This document shows positions 21,757 to 31,250 of a stretch of 64,000 nucleotides of DNA, piece by piece. Source of the stretch: Arthrobacter antioxidans (GTDB lineage Bacteria > Actinomycetota > Actinomycetes > Actinomycetales > Micrococcaceae); NCBI RefSeq assembly GCF_023100725.1, contig NZ_CP095501.1:2046001-2110000 (forward strand). The letters are read 5' to 3'. The translations under genes were made by a program, and so were the position numbers. The notes under the pieces are model-generated. The model saw nothing but the letters and a program-made list of their open reading frames with translations. It did no database searches and was not told the origin of the DNA. Numbering within the stretch: position 1 is the first letter of the stretch; each line of letters begins with the position of its first letter.

Positions 21757-23022
21757 CTACTGGCACCGTCCCGGATTGTCGCCGCACCAGGCGTCGTATT
21801 CGGCGACGTAGCGCAGGTGCTCCGCGTACGTCTCCGAGAACTTGGTCTCCCCCGTGTCGAGGTCCACCGTCACCCAGAAGTAGAACGGCACGTCCGCGGG
21901 ATTGACGGTCGCGTCGATCGCCTCGTCGCTCGGGGAGCCGATCGGCCCCTTCGGGAGCCCCGGGTTGGCGTACGTGTTGTACGGGTTGGAGGTGTCGTTC
22001 TTCTCCTCCTCCGTCAGCTGGTACGTCCGCGTCCCGAGCCCGTAGGTCACCGACGCGTCCGACTGGATCAGACCGTTGGTCTCCGTGTTACCCGGCTTCA
22101 GCCTGTTGTAGATGGATCCGGCGACCGTCGCGTAGTCGCCTTCCTGCGCTTCCGCCTGGACGATGCTCGCCACGGTCAGGATCTCGTACTGTTCGTCCGG
22201 GTCGGTGACGCCGTCCTGGGCGAGCCGGTCGGTGGTCGCCGTGACCAGCTCGGTGATGATGTCCGTGGCGGTGGCCTCGACGTCGAAGCGGTACTCGCCC
22301 GGATGCAGGTAGCCCTCGAGGGAGAGCGCCTGGGCGGGGAGCCCGAACTGCCCCGGGTCCTCGCCGAGGGCGTCGAACTCCGCCCGCGGGATGCCCGTGG
22401 ACTCACTGAGGATGTCGAACACCTCGCCCTGCCGCAGGTCGCGGGCGATCGCGGCATAGGAGACCATCGTCGGGTCCTCGCCGAGGAGCGCCTCGGCGGC
22501 GGCGGCGGAGGACATCTGCAGGCGCATCTCGTACTCGCCCGGCTGGACCTCGCGGCCTTCGGCGATGGCGCTGAGCGCCGTCACGAACGTCGCGGAGTCC
22601 GCCACGATGTCGGCGGCTTCGAGGCCGGTCCCGATCGCCAGCGCCCCGGCGCCCTCGGGGACCGCGAACACCGTCTCTTGGCCGCCCGGTCCCGCATAGT
22701 CCTTGACGTCGTTGAACCCCAGGAAGTCGCGCAGCATGAGGGCGGCGCCGTACACCGTGCCGGCGAACACGGCGAGGACCACGAGCATGACGACGGTTCG
22801 GCGGAGACGGCGGCGCCGCTTCGCCTTCGAGGGAGGCCGCGCGGTGTCGCGGGGCGGCATGTCCTGCGCCACGAAGAACTCCTCGACCGGCTCGGGGTGG
22901 GCGTAGTCGTCCTGCCGGGCGTCGTCGTCGTGCCCGTCGACACCCTGGTCGACGGCCTGGTCTGCAGGGTGGTCCGCCGCATCGTCTGCGGCGCCCTGGG
23001 GGGCGGAATGGCGGTCGCTCAC
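21757..23022 (-). CDS. mltG: Endolytic murein transglycosylase MltG
   Basis: MltG cleaves nascent peptidoglycan strands at the outer face of the membrane and sets glycan length. The 421-residue protein has an acidic, His/Asp/Gln-rich cytoplasmic N-terminus (about 1-60), a basic stretch (SKAKRRRRLRR), one membrane segment (about 75-95), then a LysM-like region and the YceG domain. The catalytic Glu lies in ASIVQAEA, followed by SIYNRL and QSDASVTYGLG. It overlaps ruvX by four bases. It ends with a Cys pair in WCGDNPGRCQ. Confidence 0.94.
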   Translation of the reverse strand: MSDRHSAPQGAADDAADHPADQAVDQGVDGHDDDARQDDYAHPEPVEEFFVAQDMPPRDTARPPSKAKRRRRLRRTVVMLVVLAVFAGTVYGAALMLRDFLGFNDVKDYAGPGGQETVFAVPEGAGALAIGTGLEAADIVADSATFVTALSAIAEGREVQPGEYEMRLQMSSAAAAEALLGEDPTMVSYAAIARDLRQGEVFDILSESTGIPRAEFDALGEDPGQFGLPAQALSLEGYLHPGEYRFDVEATATDIITELVTATTDRLAQDGVTDPDEQYEILTVASIVQAEAQEGDYATVAGSIYNRLKPGNTETNGLIQSDASVTYGLGTRTYQLTEEEKNDTSNPYNTYANPGLPKGPIGSPSDEAIDATVNPADVPFYFWVTVDLDTGETKFSETYAEHLRYVAEYDAWCGDNPGRCQ

Positions 23023-23636
23023 GACTCGGATTCCCTCCTGCTGGGCGTACTGTGTCTGATGACTGGCTCCTCCGTAGGGGTCGGCAGCGGGCCTTGGGCG
23101 CCCGCAGCGGCTCGCACAGGAACCGGATCCCCCACATCCCGTCCACGTGAACGTTGCGTATCGATGGCATGCTGGAGTATTTCGACGGCAGCCACCTGAT
23201 CTACCACCTTACGATGATCACGGCTCCCGAGACCAGCGGCGTGCAGGGAACGGTGGGCCGACACCGTGCTCAGCCTCTCGTCCACCAGGCGTACCGGTAA
23301 GGGATGGGACTGCCGGAGGAGTTCGTCCACGAGCAGGCCCGCGTACTCCCGTGCCATCTCCGCGGAGGGGCCCTCCCGGCCGCTGAGGGTCTTCGGGAGT
23401 CCCACGATGATCTGCACGGCGCCGCGTTCCACGGCCTCCCGGACGAGGATCCGCAGGTCGCTGTTCTTCCGCGCATCCCGCTTGAGCGTGCGGATCGGCG
23501 TGGCGATCAGTCCGTCGCGGTCGCACCCGGCGAGGCCCACCCGGACCTGTCCGACGTCGACCCCGAGTTTCGGCCCAAAGGGGTAGGGAGCGCCGTCGGG
23601 TGTGCCGGACGCCGCTCCCCCGCCGTTGTCCTCCAC
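23019..23636 (-). CDS. ruvX: Putative Holliday junction resolvase / pre-16S rRNA nuclease (YqgF/RuvX)
   Basis: RuvX/YqgF has an RNase H fold and is implicated in 16S rRNA 5' maturation and junction resolution. The GTG at 23636 gives 205 residues. The fold's first strand LGVDVGQVRVGLAGCD carries an acidic catalytic residue, and VRLVDERLSTVSAH and DQVAAVEILQ carry the others. A charged tail of about 40 residues is longer than in E. coli. The start is eight bases past the alaS stop; its Shine-Dalgarno is poor, so coupling to alaS is likely. Confidence 0.9.
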   Translation of the reverse strand: MEDNGGGAASGTPDGAPYPFGPKLGVDVGQVRVGLAGCDRDGLIATPIRTLKRDARKNSDLRILVREAVERGAVQIIVGLPKTLSGREGPSAEMAREYAGLLVDELLRQSHPLPVRLVDERLSTVSAHRSLHAAGLGSRDHRKVVDQVAAVEILQHAIDTQRSRGRDVGDPVPVRAAAGAQGPLPTPTEEPVIRHSTPSRRESES

Positions 23637-23644
23637 GGGTGCCG

Positions 23645-26323
23645 TCAGCGCTCCGCGACCGCTGAGCGGATCGCCGACAGCGCGTCGGGGATGCGGGTGG
23701 CGTCCGAGCCACCGCCCTGCGCGACGTCGTCCTTGCCGCCGCCGCCCCCGCCGAGGATCTTCGCGGCGGTCCGCACCAGCGCACCGGCCTTGACCCCGGC
23801 GGCCCGTGCCGCCTCGTTGGTCGCGACGAGGACGAGCGGACGGTTCTGCGCGACGCCGGTTGCGGCGACCACCGCGGGCCCGGACCCGAGCCGGCCGCGC
23901 AGGTCCAGCACGAGGGTCCGCAGTTCGTCCGCGCCGCCGATCTCGCCGGCGTCGTGCGCGATCAGGCGCACGCCGTCGACGTCCACCGCGGTGTCGACGA
24001 GCGAGCCCGCGGCCAGGGCGAGCTGCTCCCTGCGGAGCCGCTCCAGCTCCTTCTCCGCGGCCTTGAGCTTGGTGAGCGTCGCCGACAGGCGGTCGGGCAG
24101 CTGCGCCGAGGGCACCTTCAGCATCTCGGAGAGTTCGGTGACGAGTGCCCGCTCGGCGGCGAGGTGGCGGAAGGCATCGAGCCCCACGAGCGCCTCGATG
24201 CGCCGGTTGCCCGAGCCGACGGACTGCTCGCCGAGCAGCGTCAGGCTGCCGATGAGCGACGTCGAGGGAACGTGCGTGCCACCGCACAGTTCGCGGGAGA
24301 ACTCGGCGTTCATCTCGACGACGCGCACCGTCTCTCCGTACGCCTCGCCGAACAGCGCGGTGGCGCCGAGCGCCTTCGCGTCCGCGAGGGACATGATCTT
24401 CGTCTCGACCTCGTAGTTGTCGCGGATCGCGATGTTCGAGACCTCTTCGATCTCCGACCGCGCCCCGGCACTGATGCCCTCGCCCCAGGAGAAGTCGAAC
24501 CGGAGGTAGCCGGCCTTGTTGAAGGAGCCGCGCTGCAGCGCCTCGGGGCCGAGGATCTCGTGGAGGGCGGCATGGACGATGTGCGTGCCCGAGTGCGCCT
24601 GCTCGCCCGCGTGGCGGCGCCGGCGGTCGACGGCGGCCGTCACCACGGCACCCGGGAACACCTCGCCCTCGCGCACCACGGCGCGGTGGACGCTCAGGCC
24701 CTTGACGGGACGCTGGACGTCGAGGACCTCGACCACGAAGCCGTTGCCCGTGATGAATCCGATGTCGGCGGCCTGCCCGCCTGCCTCGGCGTAGAACGGC
24801 GTCTGGTCGAGGACGAGTTCGATCTCGCTCCCCTGCAGTGCGCTCGGGACGGACTGGCCGTGGTCCAGGACGGCGACGATCGTGGCCTCCGTGGTCAGTT
24901 CGTCGTAGCCCGTGAAGACGGTCTGGCCGCGGCCGAGCAGCTCGGTGAACACGGAGAGGTCGGCGTGGCCGGCCTTCTTGCCGCGGGCGTCGGCCTGGGC
25001 GCGGTGGCGCTGCTCGAGCATGAGCGAGCGGAAGCCTTCGGCGTCGACGGCGAGCCCGGCCTCCTCGGCCATCTCGAGCGTCAGGTCGATGGGGAAGCCG
25101 TAGGTGTCATGGAGCGTGAAGGCGTCCTGGCCCGACAGCGGGCGCTGCTCGGAGAGGGACTCCCGCACGGCCTCCTCGAGGCGCGCGGTGCCCGAGGCGA
25201 TGGTGCGCAGGAACGCCTTCTCCTCGGCGTAGGCGATCCGGCTGATGCGCTCGAAGTCGGCGTCGACCTCCGGGTAGACGCCCTTCATGGCGTCCCGTGA
25301 GGCGGGCAGCAGGTCGGGCAGGCAGGCCTTCTCCACGCCGAGGAGCCGCATGGCGCGGACGGCGCGGCGGATCAGCCGGCGCAGCACGTAGCCCCGGCCC
25401 TCGTTGGAGGGGGTCACGCCGTCGGTGATGAGCATGAGCGAGGAGCGGATGTGGTCGGCGACCACGCGCAGGCGGACGTCGTCGGTGTGGTGCGGGTCCT
25501 GCGGGGACTCGGAGCTGGTGTACGTCTTCCCGCTGAGCGCGGCGGCGCGGTCCAGGACGGGACGCACCTGGTCCGTCTCGTACATGTTCTCGACGCCCTG
25601 CAGGATCATCGCGAGGCGCTCGAGCCCGAGCCCCGTGTCGATGTTCTTCTTCGGCAGTTCGCCCAGGATCTCGAAGTCGTCCTTGCCGGTGCCCTCGCCG
25701 CGCTGGTACTGCATGAAGACGAGGTTCCAGATCTCCACGTACCGGTCGTCGTCGGCCTCCGGACCGCCGTCGGCCCCGTAGGCGGGACCGCGGTCGTAGA
25801 AGATCTCCGAGCAGGGACCGGCGGGGCCGGGCTGGCCGGTGGACCAGTAGTTGTCCTTCTTGCCCATCTTCTGGATGCGCCCGGCGGGGACGCCGACGAC
25901 GTCGCGCCAGATCTCCAGGGCCTCGTCGTCCTCGTGGTAGACCGTGATCCACAGCTTCTCCGCGGGCAGGCCGAACCCGCCGTCGGCGAGATCGCTGGTC
26001 AGCAGCTCCCAGGCCATACGGATGGCATCGGCCTTGAAGTAGTCACCGAAGGAGAAGTTCCCGCACATCTGGAAGAACGTCCCGTGCCGGGCGGTCTTGC
26101 CGACCTCCTCGATGTCGCCGGTGCGGATGCACTTCTGGACGCTCGTGGCACGGCTGTAGGGGGCCGTCTCGCGGGCGGTCAGGTACGGGATGAACGGCAC
26201 CATCCCGGCCACGGTGAACAGGAGGGACGGGTCCGAGGAGATCAGCGACGCCGAAGGCACGACCGTGTGCCCGTTCTTCTCGAAGTAGCTCAGCCAGCGG
26301 CCGGCGATCTCGTGGGACTTCAT
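23645..26323 (-). CDS. alaS: Alanine-tRNA ligase
   Basis: AlaRS charges tRNA-Ala. The start MKSHEIAGRWLSYFEKNGH at 26323 has AAGGA upstream and gives 892 residues. Class II motifs are visible (SLLFTVAGMVPF; TSVQKCIRTGDIEEVGKTAR; FFQMCGNFSFGDYFK), then the editing domain with the zinc ligands in HSGTHIVHAAL and CGGTHV, and a C-Ala domain with a glycine-rich GGGGGKDD loop. It is followed by ruvX-mltG-aroE in the usual actinobacterial order. Confidence 0.98.
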   Translation of the reverse strand: MKSHEIAGRWLSYFEKNGHTVVPSASLISSDPSLLFTVAGMVPFIPYLTARETAPYSRATSVQKCIRTGDIEEVGKTARHGTFFQMCGNFSFGDYFKADAIRMAWELLTSDLADGGFGLPAEKLWITVYHEDDEALEIWRDVVGVPAGRIQKMGKKDNYWSTGQPGPAGPCSEIFYDRGPAYGADGGPEADDDRYVEIWNLVFMQYQRGEGTGKDDFEILGELPKKNIDTGLGLERLAMILQGVENMYETDQVRPVLDRAAALSGKTYTSSESPQDPHHTDDVRLRVVADHIRSSLMLITDGVTPSNEGRGYVLRRLIRRAVRAMRLLGVEKACLPDLLPASRDAMKGVYPEVDADFERISRIAYAEEKAFLRTIASGTARLEEAVRESLSEQRPLSGQDAFTLHDTYGFPIDLTLEMAEEAGLAVDAEGFRSLMLEQRHRAQADARGKKAGHADLSVFTELLGRGQTVFTGYDELTTEATIVAVLDHGQSVPSALQGSEIELVLDQTPFYAEAGGQAADIGFITGNGFVVEVLDVQRPVKGLSVHRAVVREGEVFPGAVVTAAVDRRRRHAGEQAHSGTHIVHAALHEILGPEALQRGSFNKAGYLRFDFSWGEGISAGARSEIEEVSNIAIRDNYEVETKIMSLADAKALGATALFGEAYGETVRVVEMNAEFSRELCGGTHVPSTSLIGSLTLLGEQSVGSGNRRIEALVGLDAFRHLAAERALVTELSEMLKVPSAQLPDRLSATLTKLKAAEKELERLRREQLALAAGSLVDTAVDVDGVRLIAHDAGEIGGADELRTLVLDLRGRLGSGPAVVAATGVAQNRPLVLVATNEAARAAGVKAGALVRTAAKILGGGGGGKDDVAQGGGSDATRIPDALSAIRSAVAER

Positions 26324-26487
26324 GGGAGCAGATCCTTCGGTGGGTGGTCCGGACACCCGGACGGGGGGATGGGACCCGGCGGGCTCGCGCGGGTCGCGGT
26401 GCGGGGCCCGCCGTGCCGGCCCGCCGCGCGGACCGTCAGGCCAGGCGTCGGCGGTCGGAGACCCGGCGGCACCGGCGATGCGTCGTC

Positions 26488-26763
26488 CTAGCGGAGGGAG
26501 CGGCGCGTCGCGGGGGCGTCCGCAGCGGCGTCCTCGGCCGCAGCGGTGGGAGCCGGCACGCCGAGGGCGGAGCGGAGATCGTCCTCCCGCTCGTTCATGG
26601 AGGAGCGCAGGGCATCGGCGAAATCGGCGATGCTGTCGCTGATCTGCCCGACGGCGCGGTTCAGGCCCTCGGGGCCGAGGTTCGCCTTGGCCTGGGTCAC
26701 CTTGCGCACCGCGACCACACCGATCGTGATGCCGGCTGCCAGCCAGAAAGCTCGTCTGATCAT
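26488..26763 (-). CDS. Small membrane-anchored protein, DUF6167-like
   Basis: A 91-residue protein with one N-terminal hydrophobic segment (FWLAAGITIGVVAV, about 6-19), a basic turn (RKVTQAK), an amphipathic helix and a low-complexity Ala/Pro tail. Small proteins of this kind sit between a DUF948 gene and alaS across Micrococcales; the family name is my recollection. Function is unknown. The 164 bases between it and alaS hold nothing recognisable. Confidence 0.75.
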   Translation of the reverse strand: MIRRAFWLAAGITIGVVAVRKVTQAKANLGPEGLNRAVGQISDSIADFADALRSSMNEREDDLRSALGVPAPTAAAEDAAADAPATRRSLR

Positions 26764-26787
26764 CGTTGTCTCCGGTTCGTCGTTGGG

Positions 26788-27162
26788 TTAGCGGCTGCGG
26801 CGGCGGCGGGTGGGCGAGGTCCGGCCGGCGAGGGCCGAGCGGACGCCGTACGAGAACGCCGAGACCTTGATGAGCGGAGAGCCGACGGTGGCGGCGATCA
26901 GCGAGGACAGCGCCGAGATGTTCGCCGACGCGTCGGAGACGTTGGAGGTGATCCCGTCGACCGTCTTCAGCTGCCGGTGCGTGGTGCTCACGGTGCTCGT
27001 GACCTCTTCGATCAGCGGCGTGGTCTCGTCGGTGACGGTCCGGATGGCCGTGCGGAGCTCGTCGAACACGCGTCCAAGCTTCCAGATCGGAACGGCCAGC
27101 AGCAGGACCAGGACGGCGAACACGCCCGCAGCTATCAGGCCGGCAATATCTCCACCTGACAT
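26788..27162 (-). CDS. DUF948 family membrane protein
   Basis: A 124-residue protein with an N-terminal membrane segment (IAAGVFAVLVLLLAVPI, about 10-26) and a long helical region rich in Thr, Ser and Asp (about 30-95), typical of DUF948 proteins, which resemble the helical part of chemoreceptors. The C-terminus is strongly basic (RRRRSR). It is 24 bases from the DUF6167-like gene and close to rpsD and alaS, the standard neighbourhood. Role unknown; a cell-envelope or scaffold role is only a guess. Confidence 0.82.
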   Translation of the reverse strand: MSGGDIAGLIAAGVFAVLVLLLAVPIWKLGRVFDELRTAIRTVTDETTPLIEEVTSTVSTTHRQLKTVDGITSNVSDASANISALSSLIAATVGSPLIKVSAFSYGVRSALAGRTSPTRRRRSR

Positions 27163-27240
27163 GGGCGGTCTCCTTTACGCATGGGTGCACCGCCGGAACG
27201 GGCGGGCAGGGAATTTCGTGCTCTTAGTACCTTACAGAAC

Positions 27241-27272
27241 GAAGAGCCCGCGGCGGGTGCCGCGGGCTCTTC
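27241..27272 (-). terminator. Intrinsic terminator of rpsD
   Basis: A 14-bp perfect stem (27241-27254 with 27259-27272), GGGT loop, lies 47 bases after the rpsD stop. Downstream on the minus strand the sequence is T-rich (TTCGTTCTG). Confidence 0.8.
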
Positions 27273-27319
27273 AACCACGCCTGTCGTTCAGGGCCGCGGG
27301 GAACCCGCGGACGTGGACG

Positions 27320-27946
27320 CTAGCGTGCGTAGTACTCGACGACGAGCTGCTCTTCGCAGGTCACGGGGACCTCGGAGCGCTTCGGGCGACGCACGAGGCG
27401 CGCCTGGAGCTTGTCGAGCTGGACGTCCAGGTAGCCGGGAACGGCGGGGAGGACGTCGCGGTGCGCACCGGCGGCGGCAACCTGCAGCGGGACCATGGTC
27501 TCGCTGCGGCTGTGCACGTGGATGAGCTGGCCTTCGGCCACCCGGAACGACGGGCGATCGACGCGCGCGCCGTCGACCATGATGTGGCGGTGGACGATGA
27601 GCTGGCGTGCCTGGGCGCTGGTGCGGGCGAACCCGGCACGGAGCACGAGGGCGTCGAGACGCATCTCGAGCAGTTCGATCAGGTTCTCACCGGTCAGGCC
27701 CGAGGTCCGGCGTGCTTCTTCGAAGACGCGGGCCATCTGCGCTTCGCGGATGTTGTACTGGGCGCGCAGGCGCTGCTTTTCGCGCAGACGGACGGCGTAG
27801 TCGCTGTCCTGCTTGCGACGCGCACGGCCGTGCTGGCCCGGCGCGTACGGCCGACGCTCGAGGTACTTCTCGGCCTTGGGAGTCAGGGCGATGCCGAGGG
27901 CACGCGAGATGCGGACCTTCCGGCGGGCACGTGTGTTGTTAGCCAC
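27320..27946 (-). CDS. rpsD: 30S ribosomal protein S4
   Basis: S4 nucleates 30S assembly by binding 16S rRNA. The GTG at 27946 (VANNTRARRKVRISRALGI) has AAAGG upstream and gives 208 residues. The S4 RNA-binding domain is clear (MRLDALVLRAGFARTSAQAR, RQLIVHRHIMVDG). It is a stand-alone gene, as usual in actinobacteria. The roughly 290-base gap upstream, toward rarA, holds its leader; I could not fix a promoter there. Confidence 0.98.
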   Translation of the reverse strand: MANNTRARRKVRISRALGIALTPKAEKYLERRPYAPGQHGRARRKQDSDYAVRLREKQRLRAQYNIREAQMARVFEEARRTSGLTGENLIELLEMRLDALVLRAGFARTSAQARQLIVHRHIMVDGARVDRPSFRVAEGQLIHVHSRSETMVPLQVAAAGAHRDVLPAVPGYLDVQLDKLQARLVRRPKRSEVPVTCEEQLVVEYYAR

Positions 27947-28237
27947 GTCTACCTTTCGATGTTTTTGCGGCGAAGAAGCGGACTTGCGCCACGGGGGCGT
28001 CCGCACTTCCGGTGTCGCTGGCCTCCACTTGCGGAGAGCCGGGATTGGCCGCTTCCCGGTACTACAGTCCGCCGCGACCCTGGCCGCCCACCCGCACGCA
28101 GCAGCAGGAACCTGCTGCAGGGCACGGAGGATGGCTGGTACACGACGACTTGCCAGTCAGCGTTCAATGCTAGCAGCGCGAGGGCGGTGGGCCGAATCCC
28201 TCCGGCGGCCCGCCACGACCGGCGGGGACCCGGGACC

Positions 28238-29698
28238 TCACTTGCCGCGGATGATCCGTCGGAGCCGCGACAGGCGGGAGCCGATGTCCCGTTCGACCCC
28301 GCGGTCCGTCGGCTCGTAGTAGTTCCGGCCCACCAGGTCGTCCGGCGCGTACTGCTGCAGGGCGATCCCGTGCGGCTCGTCGTGGGAGTAGACGTACCCC
28401 TTCCCGTGGCCGAGCTGGGAGGCACCCGGATAGTGCGCGTCCCGCAGGTGGGCCGGGATGCCCTGACCGCGGCCCGCGCGGACATCCGCGATGGCGGCGT
28501 TGATGCCGTTGTAGGCCGCGTTCGACTTCGGCGCGGTCGCGATGTGCACCACCGCCTCGGCGAGGATGATCCGGGCCTCGGGCATGCCGACGAGCTGCAC
28601 GGCCTGCGCCGCGGCGACGGCCGTCTGCAGCGCCGTCGGGTCGGCCATCCCCACGTCCTCCGACGCCGAGATCATCAGCCGCCGGGCGATGAACCGCGGG
28701 TCCTCGCCGGCCTCGAGCATCTTCGCCACGTAGTGCAGGGCGGCGTCGACATCCGATCCGCGCAGCGACTTGATGAAGGCACTCGCGACGTCGTAGTGCT
28801 GGTCACCGGCACGGTCGTACCGCAGGGCGGCGACGTCGACCGCCTTCTCCGCGTGCTGCAGCGTGACCAGCACGGGCAGGGCCTCCCGCCCCTCCTGGTC
28901 GTCGTCGCCGTCGGCCTCACCCTCGCTCCGGGAGCCGACGGCCGGGGCGTCACGCTCGGACTGCGCGACGCCGGCGGCCGCCTCGAGCGCGGTCAGGCCG
29001 CGCCGGGCGTCGCCCGCGGCCAGGCGGACGAGATGCTCGAGCGCCTCCCCGGACACCTCGACCGTCCCGGCGAGCCCGCGTTCGTCGTCGACGGCCCGCT
29101 GGAGCAGGCCCCGGATGTCGGCCTCGTCGAGCGGCCGCAGGGTCTGCAGGAGCGAGCGGGACAGCAGCGGGGACACGACCGAGAAGGACGGGTTCTCCGT
29201 GGTGGCCGCGATGAGGACCACCCAGCCGTTCTCCACCCCGGGGAGCAGGGCGTCCTGCTGGGCCTTGTTGAAGCGGTGGATCTCGTCCAGGAACAGGACC
29301 GTGGTCTGCCGGTACAGGTCGCGTGAGGTCAGGGCCTCGTCCATGACGCGGCGCACGTCCTTGACCCCGGCCGTGATGGCGGACAGTTCCACGAACTTCC
29401 GGCCCCGGCCGCGCGCGATCACGTGGGCGAGCGTCGTCTTGCCCGTCCCGGGCGGACCCCACAGGATCACGGACGACGGCGCCGCATGGCCACCGGGATC
29501 GTGCTCCCCCGCGAGTGTCCGCAGCGGCGAGCCCCGGCCGAGCAGGTGCTGCTGGCCCACGACCTCCTCCACGCTGCGCGGTCGCATCCTCACGGCGAGC
29601 GGGCTGCGGGGCCGCAGGCCCGCCGAGCCGCGCGTGCTGCCGGCGGGCGCGTCGTCCGACTCGTCGTCGTCGGCCGCGGCACTGAATAGATCATTCAC
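28238..29698 (-). CDS. rarA: Replication-associated recombination protein A (RarA/MgsA)
   Basis: RarA is a AAA+ clamp-loader-like ATPase that acts at stalled forks with SSB. Starting at the GTG at 29698 ([12 protein letters not shown]) gives 486 residues. It has [16 protein letters not shown], Walker [10 protein letters not shown], Walker [11 protein letters not shown], sensor I ATTENPSF and the arginine-finger region SPLLSRS. An acidic insert ([15 protein letters not shown]) after the ATPase core is unusual. The C-terminal tetramerisation region has [11 protein letters not shown] and [12 protein letters not shown] very weak Shine-Dalgarno makes the exact start less certain. Confidence 0.94.
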   Translation of the reverse strand: MNDLFSAAADDDESDDAPAGSTRGSAGLRPRSPLAVRMRPRSVEEVVGQQHLLGRGSPLRTLAGEHDPGGHAAPSSVILWGPPGTGKTTLAHVIARGRGRKFVELSAITAGVKDVRRVMDEALTSRDLYRQTTVLFLDEIHRFNKAQQDALLPGVENGWVVLIAATTENPSFSVVSPLLSRSLLQTLRPLDEADIRGLLQRAVDDERGLAGTVEVSGEALEHLVRLAAGDARRGLTALEAAAGVAQSERDAPAVGSRSEGEADGDDDQEGREALPVLVTLQHAEKAVDVAALRYDRAGDQHYDVASAFIKSLRGSDVDAALHYVAKMLEAGEDPRFIARRLMISASEDVGMADPTALQTAVAAAQAVQLVGMPEARIILAEAVVHIATAPKSNAAYNGINAAIADVRAGRGQGIPAHLRDAHYPGASQLGHGKGYVYSHDEPHGIALQQYAPDDLVGRNYYEPTDRGVERDIGSRLSRLRRIIRGK

Positions 29699-29794
29699 GG
29701 CCCCAACGTTACTGTGGGCCACTGACGCGCGGGCACCCGCCGAGGCTCCTCCGGACGGACGGCGCCGGACTGCGCGCTCCACGAGAGGAAGCCC

Positions 29795-30499
29795 ATGACC
29801 CCCAGCAGGTCCGTGCTCGTCGAGGCCGGGCGCCTCGAGGGGTGGCTCGCACGCTTCGAAGCACGGAACGGCCCCTTCAGTGTGCACAGTGCGCAGGCGA
29901 TGCCGGAGCGCGCGGACGGCTCGGTCACGGTGACCGCCGTGAACGGCTGCATCGCGGTCCTGACCCCGCCCCTGCCACCTGGCACCCTCCCCGGGCCTGG
30001 ACCGGAAGGTGCGGTGCGTGGGTCGGCGGAGGGCGCCGGCCCGGTCCTGGACCTGCTCCCGGCGGTGGACCCGGCCACCACGGTGGGGATCCTGCTCGTC
30101 CGGCGTGGCGGCTACTCGGTGGGCGTCGCGCGGGACGGCGGGGTCGTGTCCTCGAAGACGGGCACGCGCTACGTCCAGGGCCGGACGGCGGCGGGCGGCT
30201 GGTCGCAGCAGCGGTTCGCCCGGCGACGGGCCAACCAGGCGGACGCCCTCGTGGAGGAGACCGCGGCCCGCGCCGCCGCCCTCTTCGGCGCCCATCCGCC
30301 GTCGTGCCTGCAGCTCGGCGGCGACAGGACACTGGCGACGGGCGCCCTCGGCGAGCCCGTCCTCTCACGGTTCGCGGGCCTCCCGCAGGTCCCGTTCCTC
30401 ACGGTGCCGGATCCCCGCTTCGCGGTCCTCAAGGAGGCGGCCCGCACGGCCCTGGCCGTGCGGATCACGGTGACCGACCCGCCCGGGGAGAGCCCGTGA
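29795..30499 (+). CDS. acVLRF1-type peptidyl-tRNA hydrolase (ribosome rescue)
   Basis: VLRF1 domains, first described in yeast Vms1 and human ANKZF1, release nascent chains from peptidyl-tRNA on stalled large subunits. This 234-residue protein matches the actinobacterial stand-alone form: an N-terminal beta-rich half, then the core [20 protein letters not shown] with the conserved Gln pair, followed by [26 protein letters not shown] precedes the ATG by three bases. It is divergent from rarA and convergent with rpe. No RqcH homologue is seen in the window. The assignment rests on motif recognition. Confidence 0.82.
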   Translation: MTPSRSVLVEAGRLEGWLARFEARNGPFSVHSAQAMPERADGSVTVTAVNGCIAVLTPPLPPGTLPGPGPEGAVRGSAEGAGPVLDLLPAVDPATTVGILLVRRGGYSVGVARDGGVVSSKTGTRYVQGRTAAGGWSQQRFARRRANQADALVEETAARAAALFGAHPPSCLQLGGDRTLATGALGEPVLSRFAGLPQVPFLTVPDPRFAVLKEAARTALAVRITVTDPPGESP

Positions 30500-30553
30500 C
30501 CGGGTGGCCGAGCCGTGCCCCTGCGCGGATCGGACCCCGCGCCGCCGTGCGCC

Positions 30554-31216
30554 TCAGGCCCTCCGGGCGGCTGCCGCGCGGAGTGCGGTGATCGCCGCGG
30601 CGGCGTCGTCCGCCCCGTAGACCGAGGACCCGGCGACGAAGACCGTGGCCCCGGCGTCGGCGGCACGGAGGATCGTCTCCTCCGTGATCCCGCCGTCCAC
30701 CTGGATGGCGAGCGGCTGTGCGGCCCCCCGGACGGCCTCGGCGGCCCGGCGGATCTTCGGCAGGGTCAGGTCCAGGAAGGACTGCCCGCCGAACCCCGGC
30801 TCCACCGTCATCACGAGCAGCAGGTCGAGCTCGCCCAGCATGTCCAGGTAGGGCTCCACCGGCGTGGCCGGCCGCAGCGCCATGCCGGCCTTCGCGCCGG
30901 CCTCCCGCAGCTCCCGGGCCAGCCGGACCGGGGCCGCCGCGGCCTCCGCGTGGAAGGTCACCGACGCGGCGCCGGCCTCGGCGTACGCGGGCGCCCAGCG
31001 GTCGGCGTCCTCGATCATGAGGTGCACGTCGAGCGGCAGCGGGCTGACCTGCTGGATCCTCCGGACGATCGGCAGTCCGAGCGTGAGGTTCGGCACGAAG
31101 TGGTTGTCCATGACGTCCACGTGCACGGCGTCGGCCGACGCGATGCGCTGCAGTTCGGCCTCCAGGTTCACGAAGTCCGCCGAGAGGATGCTCGGATTGA
31201 TACGGAGATGCGTCAC
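30554..31216 (-). CDS. rpe: Ribulose-phosphate 3-epimerase
   Basis: Rpe interconverts ribulose 5-phosphate and xylulose 5-phosphate in the pentose phosphate pathway. The 220-residue TIM barrel has [10 protein letters not shown], the metal/catalytic [33 protein letters not shown] and the phosphate-binding VAGSSVYG. It ends the def-fmt-rsmB-rpe run, 34 bases after rsmB. Confidence 0.97.
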   Translation of the reverse strand: MTHLRINPSILSADFVNLEAELQRIASADAVHVDVMDNHFVPNLTLGLPIVRRIQQVSPLPLDVHLMIEDADRWAPAYAEAGAASVTFHAEAAAAPVRLARELREAGAKAGMALRPATPVEPYLDMLGELDLLLVMTVEPGFGGQSFLDLTLPKIRRAAEAVRGAAQPLAIQVDGGITEETILRAADAGATVFVAGSSVYGADDAAAAITALRAAAARRA

Positions 31217-31250
31217 AGCCGTTCCTTTCGTTGCCTCTGTCCTGACGTCC

